Assembly (NCBI GenBank): GCA_013398175.1
Contig: VZRZ01001307.1
Coordinates: 186,001-250,000 of the forward strand
Length of the DNA stretch: 64,000 bases
Reading direction: 5' to 3'
DNA from: Climacteris rufus
Taxonomy: Eukaryota > Chordata > Aves > Passeriformes > Climacteridae
In this document: piece by piece, positions 21,001-36,000 of the stretch
Position numbering within the stretch: the first letter of the stretch is position 1
Layout of the letters: every line of letters starts with the position of its first letter
The notes under the pieces: model-generated
Database searches by the model: none
What the model was told of the DNA's origin: nothing
What the model saw: only the letters and a program-made list of their open reading frames with translations
Position numbers and translations under genes: made by a program

Positions 21001-24000
21001 CCCCAGGCACAACAGGCATTAGCTCTGGTTCCAGCACATTCCAGGCTTGTTCTCTGATCCCTGATTCAAGGTCCAGAGGCTCAGGGGAACTTGCCCTGGT
21101 CCCCAGCCTACACCATGTGGCAGAGGTTGGGTTTCAGGGAAGGAGACGGGAAACCAGGGCAGTTCTGTGGAGCTGAGTTGCCGTGGGGGTGTCTGGGGTT
21201 GCAGTGCTGTGCTCATGAGATGCTGTTCCCCTGTGCCCTCCCAGGATTCCCCCCCCTGCACAAGAACACCCCTCCCGTGGCCGGAGCGCTGCGCTGGGCT
21301 CGTGAGCTGCGAGCGCGAATCCAGGGGCCCTTGGAGCGCTTCAGGCACCTCCCACCCCTGTGAGTGTCTGCTCCAGATGAGCTGCTTTGTGACCATCTGC
21401 AAATCTCATCTCTAATCAGTCAGATGTTCTTTCTGTGTTGAATGTTATCCAATGGTTGTAGCTGAACCAGTTCTTAGTGAAGAGGTGAGAAGTGGCTGCA
21501 CTGGTGCCATCCACTTCCCTGCCATCTCTGTTTTTTAAAGAAGCTCATTAATTGGATTTGTTTTGAAGGGGTTAAGAGGCACTGTGGGATAGTAGACAGG
21601 CTCTTCAGCTTTCAGACATTGTCCTAGGTTGCAGTTAAAAGAGGTGTTGGATATTTCCCACAGCAATTCCACTCAACGTGGTCTCCAGGACCTCCTTGGG
21701 AGCTGCCCAGCTCTCGAGTATTGTCAAAAGACAACTTTGTCAGCATTAAGCAAAGGAGCAATCTCCCAAGATCAAGAAAAGAAACCAGTGCTGGAATTCT
21801 CATCACCCAGGTCCTTGTTATTTGGGTGATGTTGGAGATGTGTGTCCCTGCACCTGCAGCACCTCAGAGCCTTGTAAGCAGCGCTGTGGTGCTTAGGGCA
21901 GCTGGAGGGGCTCCAGGAGCACACAGAAATAGCCTTACCTGTGCCACACCACATTCTGAGCCCATGGATCCACCTTTTGGATGTGCTTGCCCAACACAAG
22001 CCATGCTCTGCAGTGTCTGTAGCCTTCCCTCACCGGGTATCGGGGATCACAGAACGGTTTGAGTTGGAAAGGACCTCAGAGTTCATCCACCCCCTGCCAT
22101 GGGCAGGGACACCTTCCACTGTCCCAGGTTGCTCCAAGCCCTGTCCAGCCTGGTCTTGGACCACTGCCAGGGATGGGGCAGCCACAGCTTCTCTGGGCAC
22201 CCTGTGCCAGGGCCTCCCCACCCTCTCTTTGCCCTCTGAGTGCACAATTTGATGTCTTTGATGTCTCTGAGTGCACAATTATTCTTCAGCAGCAAAGACA
22301 CCAGTGCAGTGACACAAGCTCTTGGCTCATTACCAGCCCAGAGCCCAAGTTACCACATCAGGTTTGAATCTGAAGGCAAAAGAAGGACCCAGATCTGCAT
22401 TTAGCATTAATTTTACCCTTCTGTTTAGAGCAGTTAATGACAAGTCCTGCAGCAGGGTCATGTGAGGCTCTTTCCTATGTGCAACTTGAAAGGGAGAAAG
22501 GATTAAAAAGGAAGAACTAAGATGGTTTTGCATGGAGGACTTATAGAATCACAGACTCCTTTAGCTTGGCAAAGCCCTCCCAGCCCATGGAGTCCAACCT
22601 GTGCCCCATCCCCACCTTGTCCCCAGCCCAGAGCACTGAGTGCCATGTCCAGGCCTTCCCTGGACACCTCCAAGGATGGGGATTCCAAACCTCCCTGGGC
22701 GGCCCCTGCCAAGGCCTGATCACCCTTTCAGGCTTATTTACTTCCAGAAGGCTCTATCAGTGCTTGCCCACTGGTAACTTCTCTCTTTGCTGGCTTTTGG
22801 TTATGTTTGTTCAGGTTTTGTCAAATTGTCCTCCAAAATCAGCAACCACTTGCATGAAAACTTGGACACTGCAGATGGAACAGTGGGGAAAAGATGACCT
22901 TATGGGAATTGCTGTGTCTGGCTCCTCTCTGGTCCAGGAAGCACAGCCTGGGCGCTGCAGCTGGGGGTGTCTTTGCCCCAGAATGGGGCAGGTGGAAGGG
23001 ACCACAGTGGGTCCCATCTGGTGCCCCCTCCCTGCTCAGGCAGGGCCATCCCAGAGCACAGGCACAGGGCTGTGTCCAGAGGGCTCTGGAACATCCCCAG
23101 GGAGGAGACTCCAGCCCCTCTCTGGTCTCTGCTCAGGGCTGGGGCACTGCCCAGGGCAGAAGTTCTGCCTCCTGTGCAGGGGGAGCTCCCTGGGCATCAG
23201 TCCCTGCCCATTGCCTTTTGTCCAATTTCTCAGCACCATTGAGGAGAATGTGTATATATATATATATATATATGTAGATGTGTATATATATATACACACA
23301 CACAGAACTGGTATATAACATATATGTATACATATACATTGTGTATTCTGTATATATAATCTATATAGTATGTTATTGCACATATTTTTACATATATTTA
23401 TTTATTTGTTTTTCTATACATTATATAAACAGTCATTCACACAGCAGTGACCTGCATCTAGTGGAGCACAACTGTGACAGAAAACTATCAAGGATAAAAC
23501 ATTTAAAAGTGAGGTTTTAGGTAACTGGTTCTTCCAGTAGTCCTGAGCCCTTCTCCCCTCCCAGGTCCTGGTCCCCCTTTTTCAGGTCAGCATGGAAACA
23601 TCTGAGAGAGAGCACGGGGGGCTTGGGCAGCCTTTGTGCAGTGAAAGGATTTGGGGGCATGTGGTGGGTGAAATTTGAGAGTCTGCCTGCAGATTGGGGG
23701 GGATCTTGGGAAGGGGTCAGTGCAGACTGCAGCCCCCAGGACTAAAGGTAACTCTTGCCTGTTGTGCTGCCAGGAGCTTGGACTCTGCCCATGGGAGAAG
23801 GGTGGTGGAGAAATATGAAGAACTGATGCGGCTGCTGGACAGGTATGTGGGGCTCAGCCAGGGCTGTATATGTAGGAGAAAACATTCTCCTCCTCTAAGC
23901 CACCCTCCAGCACATTGTCCAGCCAAGGGCCTGAAAATGTCCCTGTCTAAGCCAAGGGAATTTCCTGCTGGGAGAGGAGGAGGGATCCTGTCCATGGTCA

Positions 24001-27000
24001 CCACAGGCTTGCTGGCATGGCTTGGAATGGGAATTCTCCAGGGGGCAACGGGGGCTGTGCAGCCCAGCAGGAGCAACAGAACTGCTGCTGTGGGATGGAG
24101 GAGCTGCTGTGGCAAAAAGCCTGTGCTGTGAGAAGTCTCTGTCCTCTCGTGCCCATTCACTGACTGTGCTTCAGTGTCTCGAACTTGTATTTTCCACAAT
24201 ATAGAGTGGGAGTCACTGCCCAGGACTTGGCATCTCCTAGTTTGATGTTAAACCTGGTAGCTCTGGTCTGTCCCTTGAGAGGAGCCTCTTCCCCAGGAAG
24301 GAGATCCCTGCAGGGCCTGCTCCCAGCTGGCAGTGAAGGGAGCTGGGACCCCGGGCTGCTGGATCCTGCAGGGTGCATGGAGGGAGCCCTGTTCCCCATT
24401 ACCTAAACAAGGCTGGATAATTCAGCACAGCCTTTCAGAAAGGAGCAGCCCCACAGATGGTCTGGGGTGACCAGAGGTGCTGTTTTCTGGGTGACATTGT
24501 GCATCCTTGTGGCTTTAGGCACCCATCCTGCTTAGACACTTTGGAAACACCCAGCTGCTGATATATCATGTTAGGCTAAAGGCTTTGGAAAGTCTGTCTT
24601 CAAATCTGAATCCTCTGCTAAAACTGGTACTTGAGAGAGCTTTGCCCTCCTGACTTGATGCTGTCACTGGTTTTTGGGTGGTTCTTGTGGAAGCCCTGTT
24701 GTTTATGGAGATGGCATGGATGGGTTTTGAACATTTCTTCTTGTCCTTAAGTCCTCAGAGTGGGCTTGGCTTCCATTCAGTTACAACTGCAGTCTGCTGG
24801 CTTGATAACTACGTGGTGGATGTTTCTTTTTTTCTGGCAGGTATCAGGAAAAGCTGTATTTAGACTGGTCCCAGACAGTCTCAAAAAAGTCCCAGTACAA
24901 CCTCACCCAACCTCTCATCCAGCGAGATCCAGAAACCAAACTGATCACTGTCAACTTTGATCCCCAGGTAAGAGCTGCTGCCACTTAGCTCTCCTGCCTG
25001 CTGTGGTGTGCCCTCAGGCTGTGGGGGGCATCTGGTGAGTCCTAGATCTGTTCTCTGTGGTCTGCAGAATCCCTCCTGTTGTGGGTAACAAGGATCTATC
25101 ACCCTCTTTGTGGGCTCTGCCTAAATATCAGGATTACAGCTTCAGCAGAGCAAATTCTAGTTAAAGCCACTGACAGAAAAACCCTGGGGAGCCAGATGTG
25201 TAAGTGGTGCCAGCATGTCCAGAGCAGGGTTAACACTGCTGTGGGGAATGATGGAAACGTTCACCTTATGTGTACCTGAAATCTGAGCTCCTGAAAGGGT
25301 GTAAAAAACCCAGGGAAGGTTTGTTTTGTGGCTCCAGTGTTTCCTTTACTGCAGACATGATGCTGATGACACATTTAAGGTCTGTTTTGTATCCCCTGGA
25401 GCTCCCCTCAAGCCTGTCCCCAGCAAATTGATTGTCACCCAGGGCAGTGACAGAGGCTCCTGGTCGTGTGCTTGTGGCTTCACTGCCTCTTGTCATAACT
25501 GCAGATTCCAGTTCCTGTGTGGAAAGCAGGGGCAGGGGACTGGGACCAGAGGGATGAGTGGGATATGGTCAGAGAGAGAGTTCTGCCCCATACCCTCACA
25601 GGGAGGGAGGACTCAATCTGCCATCCTAAGGGAAGAGCGATTTTTAGGAAGCTGCACCCCAAGCTCAGTTGCATCCAGGATACTCCTCACCCACCACTGC
25701 CCACATCATGGACTGAATGTCTGTCACCCTGCCAGCCTGTGCCACTCCAGGAGCATTTTGCCACTCAATAGTCACTAGGCTGAGCAAAGGTTTGTAGTCT
25801 CAGAAGTGATATATGGCACTGGCAGACCCTGCTGCTCCCTTTGTTGCAGGGACTCGTTTGTACTTTGGTTTGTAATTTATACTCCCCCTCAATCCACTGC
25901 CATGCCACCTCAAATGTGCACTAGCACTGAGTGCTTTGGTTGGGCTGGGCTGGGAGAAGCCTCCAGCAATCTTTGATAGAAGGTGGCACCAGAAGGAGTT
26001 GAGTCACTGGGTTTGGGGTCATGGTATTATTTTTTTAAAATTATTTTTTATGCCAATCAGCCCAGCAAACAAGAGAACTGGAGCCACCTTATCTTTCACT
26101 TTGATAATGGCCAAGTTCCACTTGCAGGCACAGTATTACTGGAGACTTGTAATGTGGCTCAGCCTTCATGTGAGAGAGGATCCTCATTGATGGGGATGGC
26201 TGAGAGGACCATAGATGATGGTGGCTTTTAGAGGCTGTGTAGGGTTTCCTGGCTGGTATTTAACAGTCTGCCTTTGGCTGGAGAGAAAACCAGAGCCAGA
26301 GATTAATGGGAGATAGGTGGTACAGACCAGAAGGTGTCCAGGCCCTTTGCAGTGTGCTGCTTTGGGAACAAACCAGCAGGAAACCTGTGTGATGCTCAGG
26401 CTTGACTGGAGAGTCTGCTAGGAGATGGGAGGCTGTTGCTGTGCTCAGCTCTGTGCCTTCCTTCCCCAGCTGGTGTCAGTGCTGAGGGAGGTGAGCTACC
26501 TGTGGGGCAGCGGGGCAGGAGCCATTCCCCCGGCGGCAGCTGAGATCTATTCCTGCAAGGAATCCCTCTGGCAGCTGGTGGCCAGCTTGGAGCTGATGGG
26601 GAACAGGTACAACAAGGTCCTGAGAACAGTGCTGGAGGTGGAATACCCTCTGGTGCAGGGGCAGCTGCAGGACATCGACCTGAAGCTGAAAGAGGCAGAA
26701 GAAACTCTGACCTGGAAGATGGAGGGTGAGCTGGTCTGTGTGAGGGGAAGGAGCACACAGCTGGGTCTCAGCATATTCCCCCAGTCTCTGTTCCCTGGTT
26801 CCCAGTGGCAGTTCCCAGTAGGACAGGGGACTCTCCAGCAGAACCAGCACTGGGGAGATGAGGAGCAGCCCCAGCTTGCCTCCTCCTTTCCACATTCCCT
26901 TAATCTGATGGGGCTGTGGACAGGATCCTGCTCCCCTCAGGTTCGGCCCAGGCTCAGGAGAGGAGAGGTTGCCCTGTGAGCAGTGGGATTTGGGTTTGCA

Positions 27001-30000
27001 GGAGCTGGCAAAACTGGGGTACAAGCATCTGCTCCCTATGCCAGCCCAAGTGACCCTGGTAAGCTGCATGCCTGTGTCCCCAGGCACTGCTTCCTGCCCC
27101 AGCTGTGCAGGGAGTGGGAGCCCTTCACTCAGTCATCTGCCACTGGGAAGGACTTGTCCCAGGGCCACGTTATTAAGCCTTTCCAGAAGGATGGAATGCT
27201 GCAGCTGGAGGTGGGTTTGTGCCTTGGGACGTTCTTGCTTGATCCGTTTTAGCTGCAAAACAGGGTGGAAGGAGACAATATGTTTCCTCTTGGTGAAAGC
27301 AAACTGCTCACAGGTGGGATCTGTATTTCTGTCATCAGGCTTGTGGTATGGATAGGACCAAGTGCAGCCCTGGGGAACATGCAAAGCAGAAGCCCTCACA
27401 CTGAAAACCTTCCGCTATTGTGCAATAAAGATGGATTTGGCTGCATATGAACCCTAATTTCCATGAATCTGAATGTCCCTGGGACTGTCACTGCCCCAGG
27501 GCTAGGGGTCTGCCCCGGTGATGGTGGCAGGGTCACTCACCCTGCTGGACTGACCCTCCCCATGCTTCTCTCTCTGGTGTCAGTCCCTGGGAGATCAAAG
27601 CTGGGTAGAGGGAAGCAGGAGCTCTCAGGCATTCCCATGGTGGTGGTGCTCCTGGAAGGAAAGAGGCTCTGGTGGTCCCTGCGTGTTGGGGTAGGAGGGA
27701 GGTAGAGATGGCTCTGATGGTCAGGGTGGTGAATCTCTTGCCTAAAGGATGAGTGAGAAATACAGGGGACCACGGGGAAAACTGAAGGAGAGTGCACTGG
27801 AGCTTGGCCCTGCAGCTCTGGAAACAGGTGCTCAGGTATCTCCTTTTTCCCCAGGTGTCTGGGACCGCATCTCCGGGGTGATGGATGATGTCCGTGCCCT
27901 CGAGCAGAGGGTGCAGAAAGCCAAGGACAACGTTGAGGAGATCCAGAGCATTGTGCACTCGTGGGGCTCACCCCTATTGGAGAGGAAGGATTCTAAAAGA
28001 GAGTCAGTGCTGAACCTGGAGGAGTGTCAGGAGTGCCTGGAGAGGCGCTACAGCCTTGTCAGAGAGTCGGGGCTGAGGATCCACTCGCTGGTGCAGGTGA
28101 GGGGGGACCTGCCCTGGAGTGGGAGCTCCTCAGAGCCTCCCTGTGTCCCTGCCCTGGTGAAAGTGTCCAGAGCTGCTTCACCTTAAATGAACTCCCTTAA
28201 CTCATTTGAAAACCTTACCTGGAGTTAATTAATGTTGTTTCTGAGGGGTGAGGGGCTGGCACTGCTGGGCCCCCAGCTCGGGGCAGGACCGGGAGCAGCT
28301 GCAGCCCACAAAAGGCTCTGGCTCTAACTCTGGCTGCTGGAGAGCCACTAGAGGGGAGTGGTGCATCGGGTTTGGGATCCTGCTGCAAGGAAAAATCCCC
28401 TCTGATGTATTTGCCTGAGAACAGAGGCAGCTGGCTGGGTCTGACCCTTTGATTTCATACTTGCTGTCCCTCTGTGGAGCAGGAGGTGATGCTGACCATC
28501 CAGGGAGAAGCTCAGTGACAGGGGAAAAGCTGCTGTCCCAAACCTCAGTGGTTCCCAGCAGCTTTGCCAGAGCTCAGAGTCCTCTGCAGGCCAGGAGAAG
28601 GCCCAAAGCTCTGCTCCTCACCTGCCTGGAGCCAGGTGTTGTGCATGTCAGGGACAGCCCCTGGTGTGGAGGGAGATGGGTGTTAGGTCCAACCCTCTCC
28701 TGAAGATCACTGTCTGGCCTTGGATTCTGAAGAGAAACAGCTGGATTCATCAGGATGAGCCTGTGAGACCCCCAGTGTTCCCTGCACCAGGGGTGCAAAG
28801 CAGCCTCAAGTCCCGTGGCCCCAGAGAAGGGGGAGGAGAACATGTGGAAGACCTTTTAAGGTTCTTCTGCTCTCCATTTTCACTTTGAGTTGTTCCAGGT
28901 GACAAAGCAGCCCTTGAGAGGAGCAAACATGGCCATGCCACCAGTAGCAACACCCATCTTTCCCAGCCCTCCACGAGGCTGACACCCGTGGGCTCCCCAG
29001 CATCAGTCCTGAGCTGTGGGCAGCTCTCTTTGGGACAGACTGAGCCCTACTGTGAGTGAAGGCTCCTTCTTTGTCTTCCAGGAAAACCAGAGCCTCTTAC
29101 TTGCAGACCCAGCAAATGATGCCTGGAGGGCATATTTGGATTATGTGGATGAGATAGTCCTGGATGGGTTCTTCAGTGCCATTGAGTGCTCACTCCAGTA
29201 CCTCCTGGAAAACACAGGTGACTGCTGGTTCCTGTCCCCCTGCAATGGCTGCTCCAAGGGGACACCTCTGGTTTTGTTCTCCCTCATGCCCAAGAGCTGT
29301 TCCCTTCTTCCTGGCTTTCCACTGGGCCTCTTGCCCTGGAGCCTCCGGGAAGGGAGGGTGACTCCATCAGTGGTCCCTGGATTGCTCAGGGCAAGGGACA
29401 GAGATGACTCTGCACCATTTGCAAGGATTAATGGGTAGAGAAAGCTGAGGCATCCTCCCAAGTCTGTGCTTGGACAGCAGTCATCTCCCACCCTCCCATG
29501 CCCAAAGCATCAAGGTGGCACTGTCTTTCATTTGTGGGGAGTCTCAAAATCCAGTTCTGCTTGTGAAAGGCACAAAATAATAACCTCAGTCCCTGAGCAT
29601 TAGTCCTGGGCAGAGGTGAGCTGGGTTCAGGAGTCACCAGACCAGCCCTCCTGCCTAAGGCCACCAGGGAGGTTCACCTCCTCTGCTGAGAGCAGCCTGT
29701 ATCCAGCTAAAGCACATCTCCAGGAATGCTTCCCTTCTGGTGGAGGCACAATGAGTTGGAGAATTATATCCAGTTCTTTACCATCTTACCATCTTGTTAA
29801 AAACTTCCATATGTTGTCACATTTGCATCTGGCTTCAGCTTCTGGTTGCTGGGATTTTTTTCATGCCTTTCACCACTAAATTAAAGAGCTCTTGGTTCCT
29901 GTTGTTATTCTCCTCTGCAAGCACTTATGTGCTGTCATTGTGCAGCTCTCAGACTCCCTTTGCATTAGCTGAAGAGCCCTGTTCCTTCAAGGCTTTCCTT

Positions 30001-33000
30001 CTCAGGGTGTTTTCTTGTCCTTAAATCACTTGTGTCTCATCTGTTCCCCCCTGTCTTTCGTGGGTACCACAACACAGCTGGTTTACCAACATCTCCGTGG
30101 GTTGTACAGACATTAGTGAGTGCGTGTTTGCCACCACACCCCCCTGCTGTCCCTGTAGGGCATGTGACATCTTGTAGTAGGGCATTAGTGGTGGCTCAAG
30201 ATCCCTTCTCTCCCCTTGGAAAAGATCCTGGCATCTCTGTTCTCCCCTACCAGACCCCAAGGCAGGGCTTGCTCCCCTGTTTGAGGTGCAGCTGGATTTG
30301 GTGATCCCAGATTTGGTATTTCATCCATCCCTGGACCCTGGCACCAATGATGGCTTCTATGACATGGTGGAAAGTCTTCTCAGCGGCATCTACCACATCT
30401 CCTCGCTGGTGCCGCGGCTAGCCACGCACAGCGGCTTCCTCCACTACCAGGTCTGTGCCCTGGAGCTTCCTGGTGCTGGGTGGCCATGAGGAGGTGCCAC
30501 GTGCTCCCACATCACTCTCTCCTTTCTCTCCTTCCTCCTCTCTCCTCTGTTTTCTCTCCTCTCTCTTTTCTTGTCTCTCCTCATTCTGCTCTCTCCCCTC
30601 TCCACTCTCCACTCTCCTCTTTCCTCTTTCCTCTTTCCTCTTTCCTCTTTCCTCTTTCCTCTTTCCTCTTTCCTCTTTCTCCTCTCTTTCCTCTTTCCTC
30701 TTTCCTCTTTCCTCTTTCCTCTTTCCTCTTTCCTCTTTCCTCTTTCCTCTTTCCTCTCTCCTCTTTCTTCTCTCTTTCCTCTTTCCTCTTTCCTCTTTCC
30801 TCTCTCCTCTCTCCTCTCTCCTCTCTCCTCTCTCCTCTCCTCTCTCCCTTCTCCCCCTTCTCCTCTCTCATCTCCCCTCTCTCTTCTCTCTTTTCTCCTC
30901 TCTCCTCTCACTCCTCTCCTCTGTCGGGTCTCTGTGCCGTGTGCAGGCTGACCTGGAGGCCATGGCTGAGCTGTCTGGGCTGCGCCAGGAGCTGCTGTGC
31001 CGCGTGCAGGCCGCGGTGGGTGCATGCCGCGAGTACCGGGGCGGCCTGGAGCAGTACTCGCACCTGTACGGGGAGGACAGGCGGGAGCTGGGCCGGCAGC
31101 TCCTGCTCTACGGGCACATCCTCACGGCTGCCGAGGTCGAGGCCCACGGGGAGCTGGGGGTGCCCGCGGCACCGCCCACGCTGCAGCAGGTCCGCGAGCA
31201 GATCGACTCCTACGAGCAGATCTACGAGGAGGTGACAGGCATCCAGCCCGTCTGCGTCTTCCAGGGCTGGATGAGGGTCGATGCCCGGCCTTTCAAGGCA
31301 GCCCTGCTGAATGAGATTAAAAGGTGGAGCTTGGTGTTCAAGCAGCATCTCCTCGACCACGTCACACAGAGGTGAGAGCTGTTCCTGCCTCTCCTTTTGG
31401 GACCTGCACCGGGATTTCTCTTGTCTTGGCTGTTTCTCTTATCTTTATCATTTCACACTGATAACCAAGTCAACCACAGAATCAGAGTATACCCTGAGTT
31501 GGAAGGAGCCCGCAAGGACCATTGAGTCCAGCTCCTGTCCCTGCACAGACACCCCAACAATCCCACCCTGTGCCTGGGAGTGTTGTCCAGATGCTCCTGG
31601 AGCTCTGGCAGCCTTGGGTGATGATACCTTCCATAGACAATGCAGGAGCAAGAGAAGGGTCCATGCTGCATCCCTGTGTCTTCCGTGCCCTGCTCTCTGC
31701 TAGGGTGTGAACTGGGAACAGGGATGTGCCCTTGGTACCACTGACATCCCTGAGCCAATGCCTCTGATGTGTGGCGTTGGGTAGGGTGTGTGTTTGCCCG
31801 CTCATCCTGAGCAAAGTAATCCTGTCTCTGCTGGGGCTCTGGGCTTGCTTTGCTGAGTTTGCTGAGTTTGATGTTGGCCATCAGTAAAGCCGCATTAATG
31901 TTAAGAGGTACTTGCTCTGTTTCTTAAACAGAATTACCCCAGATTTGGGTAGCCTGGCATGAGTAGTCATGGGGAGGTGGCTCCAGATTACGAAAAGGGC
32001 AGTTTGGGCTCCAACTACTGCATTAACAGGTGTTCCTGGCTCTGAAGAGCTGCTCATCTGCCAGTTCTGTGCAGGTGAATGCCTCAGGTGATTTACTGGT
32101 TGCAGCTTCAGTTGCTGGAGGGTGTCTCAGGTCTTGGATGCTCCCTGGGTATTCAGACATCTGAAGAGGAGGCTGCTGCGTGGGGTGGTGATATGATCTC
32201 TTGTGTGCTTTTCAGCACCATAATTCTGTCAGATAATTTCTTTGTAAGAGGTTTCTGTGTAGCAGAGAATGAGCACTTAGGAGTTGTTATTGAGAGTCCC
32301 TGACTCAGCAGTTTAGTCTTTATTAGGTGAAGTATTTAAGGATACATTTAGACCCAGCAGCATCCAAAGAATTTAAGCTGGCACTTAAAAAGTGTTTTGA
32401 GAGGTGGAGAATGGATGTGCTGGGAAGGACTGGAGACCCAGGAGCCCATTGTGCCTCTGCTGAAAGTGCCCCGCAGCTGGTGAGGTTCAGAGCAGGATAA
32501 GCAGCTGAGGAAACATGCCCCAAACACTCTCTTTGTGGTGGTTTGTGGCTCAAGGGCTTTGAGAGACAGGGATTGTGACTTTGTTTTTACAGACCTGTAG
32601 GGATTTTTTTCCTCCCACAAATGTCCAGTTACTTTTCTGAAAGTAACTGTGGATTTGTATCACCTGCACCCTCCACCTGCAGCAGAGAGTTGCCCTGTGA
32701 AGTGAGGCAGTGCATGAATCCCTGTTTGTTATGGCTTTGCCATGGGTCAGGTTCACATGGGGAGCTTGGCTTCTTGTATTGGGAGAGATGGGGTGAAAAC
32801 TGTCGTAGAATCCCAGAATGGTTTGGGTTGGAAGAGACCTTAGAGATCATCCAGTCCCACCCCCTGCCGTGGGCAGGGATACCTTCCATTAGACCAGGTT
32901 GTTCCAAGCCCCATCCAGCCTGGCCTTGGGCACTTCCAGGGATGGGGCAGCCACAGCTTCTCTGGGCACCCTGTGCCAGGGCCAAATTTGGGGATACCTT

Positions 33001-36000
33001 TGAGCATGAATTGCAGTTCTGAGGCTGGGTACTCATTCCAGAGGATCTGCTCTCATTCCGTGCTTCCCTGCTTTGTTCCATACAGCTTGGCTGAGCTGGA
33101 TGAGTTCATCCAAGCTGCCGAGAAAGGTTTGAGCAGAAAGGTGGAGAGAGGTGATTACGATGGCTTGGTGGAGGTCATGGGCCACCTCCTGGCTGTGAAG
33201 GAACGACACAGTGCCACTGATGCCATGTTTGAGCCCCTGAAGGAAACCATTGAGCTGCTGAGGGCCTACGAGCAGCAGCTGCCCGAGGAAGTCCACCAGC
33301 AGCTGGAGGTGGGTGAGGACTTGTGGTGGACACACTGGTTTGCCCGGGAGCAGATGGCACAGGGAGCGGGAGTGGAGGAGCATCCAGGGATATTCAGGGC
33401 CCTGGTCCCTGTCATTAGAGGGCCTCAGTGGGTAATATTTTGCTATTGCAGGATGTGCCTTAATAACTCTAAATTTTTGAGTTATATTGAGATTTTTCTT
33501 TTAAAGCAGAGATTAAGCCTTTTGTTATGTATGAAAAACATAGAATTGCCTGCTCCGAGTCCCAGCGATTACTCTTGAAAAAAATTAATGCGTTTTCAAA
33601 TACATCTGTTAATTAGGTAGAATTATAATTATTTTTAAATAAGCTGGTTCTTGGCAACTATGGAGATGGGAAGGATAATGTTGGCAGAGGAGTTGATTTC
33701 TCACAGGACTTCAGTCCTCCACTGGGTCAGACCACCACATCTGCTTTACCCAGAGGACATCACTGGGAGCAGGTTATGAAAGTATTCTGGCACCTTTCCA
33801 CATGTGGCTCTACTGAGTCAGTTTTCTTTTGGGAATTCCTTTCATTTCTGCAGAGGGGACCTTAGGATGAAGGTTAGAAAAGATGCTGAGATGCCCAGCC
33901 AGCACTGGGGGACAGAGACAGCTACTGTCAGCAGCCAGGGTAGTACAGGGAGAAGCATGTGGCTACCTGTGCCATGTCATCCTGGGGTGCTGTGGGCAGA
34001 GGGGTCTGTGCAGGGCAGGGGTTAAAGCAGGGCCTGCTGGGGAAGAGCTCCTGCCCTGCACACCTGTGGAGCAAAGGCTCCTGTTCCCTGCTGCAGGTTC
34101 GGGAGGAGACAAGGGGGGTTTAGCAATCCCTGGGTTTTCTGCTTTTGCAGCCGTGACCTGTGAGTGACCAGTCACCAAATCTGGAATAGTTACGGGTCCT
34201 AAAGATACCCAGGGTCCTACAGACTCCCTGAAAACCAGGAGAGCTGCACTGCATGGGCTCTCTAGCTGCTGCAGTACCTTCATCCAGCATAAAGCCTGTG
34301 GGGAGCCCAGCTCCACTAAACCCCTGCCTGGGAGCCGCTGGTGTGTGCCTGCTTGTGCAAATGCATTCAAATGACTGATTTATTTTCCTGATAGAAGAAC
34401 TGAGGCTGTCAAGCAGCCATCCAGATGCAGGAGATAGCAAAAGAGTTATTCTTTCTGGCAAGTGACAGCAACACTTGCATGTGAATGATTCATTTCCTCC
34501 TGTATATGGACATAAACCCAGAAGTTCCTCTAGGTACCCCCCTTCCATGGCTGTGGATCTGGATGGGCTGGAGCTGGGAGTTGGTAGGAAAAGGAGCAGG
34601 AAGCAGCTCTGTGTGTGCCCTGTTGTGGTCATGGATACTGATTCCTGTTGAGACTAATAAAAAGTGCCAGGAAGAGCCCCCTTAGGAGGGGCTGGCCCCA
34701 CTCTGGCCATTTCTGCTGCCTCAGAGCTGCCTCCAGCTATTTCCCTTCTTTCCCTAGTGCTGGTGGGTCTCCATTAATCTCCTCAAGTGTGTCAACTGGG
34801 ATGAAAAGAAACCCAAAGTCTTTCCTGTAGTCTTGCACAGTACATGGGGAAGAGGGGAGAGCGCAGCACTGGCACTTGGGGACAGCAGAGCCCTTGGCAA
34901 TCACAGAATTGTCAAGGTTGGAAAAGACCTTCAAGATCATAAAATCTCACCATCTACCCGGCACCACCATCATGTTCACCATTAAAACATGTCTCCAAGT
35001 GCTACATCCACGTGTTTTTTGAACCCTTTCAGGGATGGTGATTCCACCACTGCCCTGAGCAGCCTGTTTTAATGCTTTACAACCCCTTCTGTGAATTTTT
35101 TTCCTAATATCCAAACTAAACCTCCCTGGGCACAACCTGAGCCATCCTAACCAAAGCTTCCTTGCAGTTTTGGGCACGGGATCTGTTGCTTTTCCCGTTC
35201 TATGTCTATCCATGAGCAGCTCTTACTGCACAAGCCAGTGCTGCCCCCAGCAGTGCCGCTGTGCCCACAGGAGCTGCCGGAGAAGTGGAGTCAGGTGAAG
35301 AAGCTGGCGCTGGCTGTGAAGCAGCACGTGGCCCCGCTGCAGGCCAGCGAGGTGACCGCCCTGCGCCAGCGCTGCGCCGCCTTCGACGCCCAGCAGCTGC
35401 AGCTCCGGGAGCGCTTCGGGAGGGAGGCTCCCTTCAGGTAGGGACAGCTTCCAGCAGCACAGCAGCTCGGGCAGAAAAAAGCCTTATGGGATCATCTGTG
35501 TGTGTCCTGAGGATGCGGAGCCTTTGCATAGATCTCCTATCTGCTCAGTCTGTTGTGCCTGGGGTGTTGTGTCCCTGGGAACGGTGTAGGTGAGAGGTTG
35601 GGTTTGGGTGCTGAGCGCACGGTGCTGCTTTGGGGTGGTGACAGCAGTGCCACGTGGCTCTGCCATCAGGGTGTAGTAGAGACCTTTCATCTCTCCCGTG
35701 GCTCTCAGAGGCACTGTTTGTTTTAGGGATTCTTTAGAAGTTGTTACAATATCACTTATGAAGAATAAACATTTATTTCTAGGTTTGACACCGAAAAGCC
35801 TTATCAACTGCTGGATGCAAAGCACATGGAGATTAAACAGATGGAGTCAGCCATGACCTCGATTTATGAATCAGCTGGTCTGTTTGAAGTCATGGTGCCG
35901 GAGTATAAACAACTGAAGCAGTGCAGGAAGGAGCTGTGTCTCCTCAAAGAGCTCTGGGATATGATCTCCCTGGTGAACACCAGTCTTGATGACTGGCAGA

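Noticed and set aside
23036..23520. Tyr/Ile-rich frames on both strands
   Set aside because: Translations of the TA/CA microsatellite.
25930..26231. Overlapping open frames in intron 12, possible nested gene or extra exon
   Set aside because: Exons 12 and 13 join in phase with complete DNAH9 homology, and neither frame resembles a known protein or shows paired splice sites.
30444..31025. - strand protein of repeated KRKEERG units and + strand Ser/Phe/Pro/Leu-rich frames
   Set aside because: Translations of the pyrimidine satellite. The only real coding part is exon 17 from 30947.
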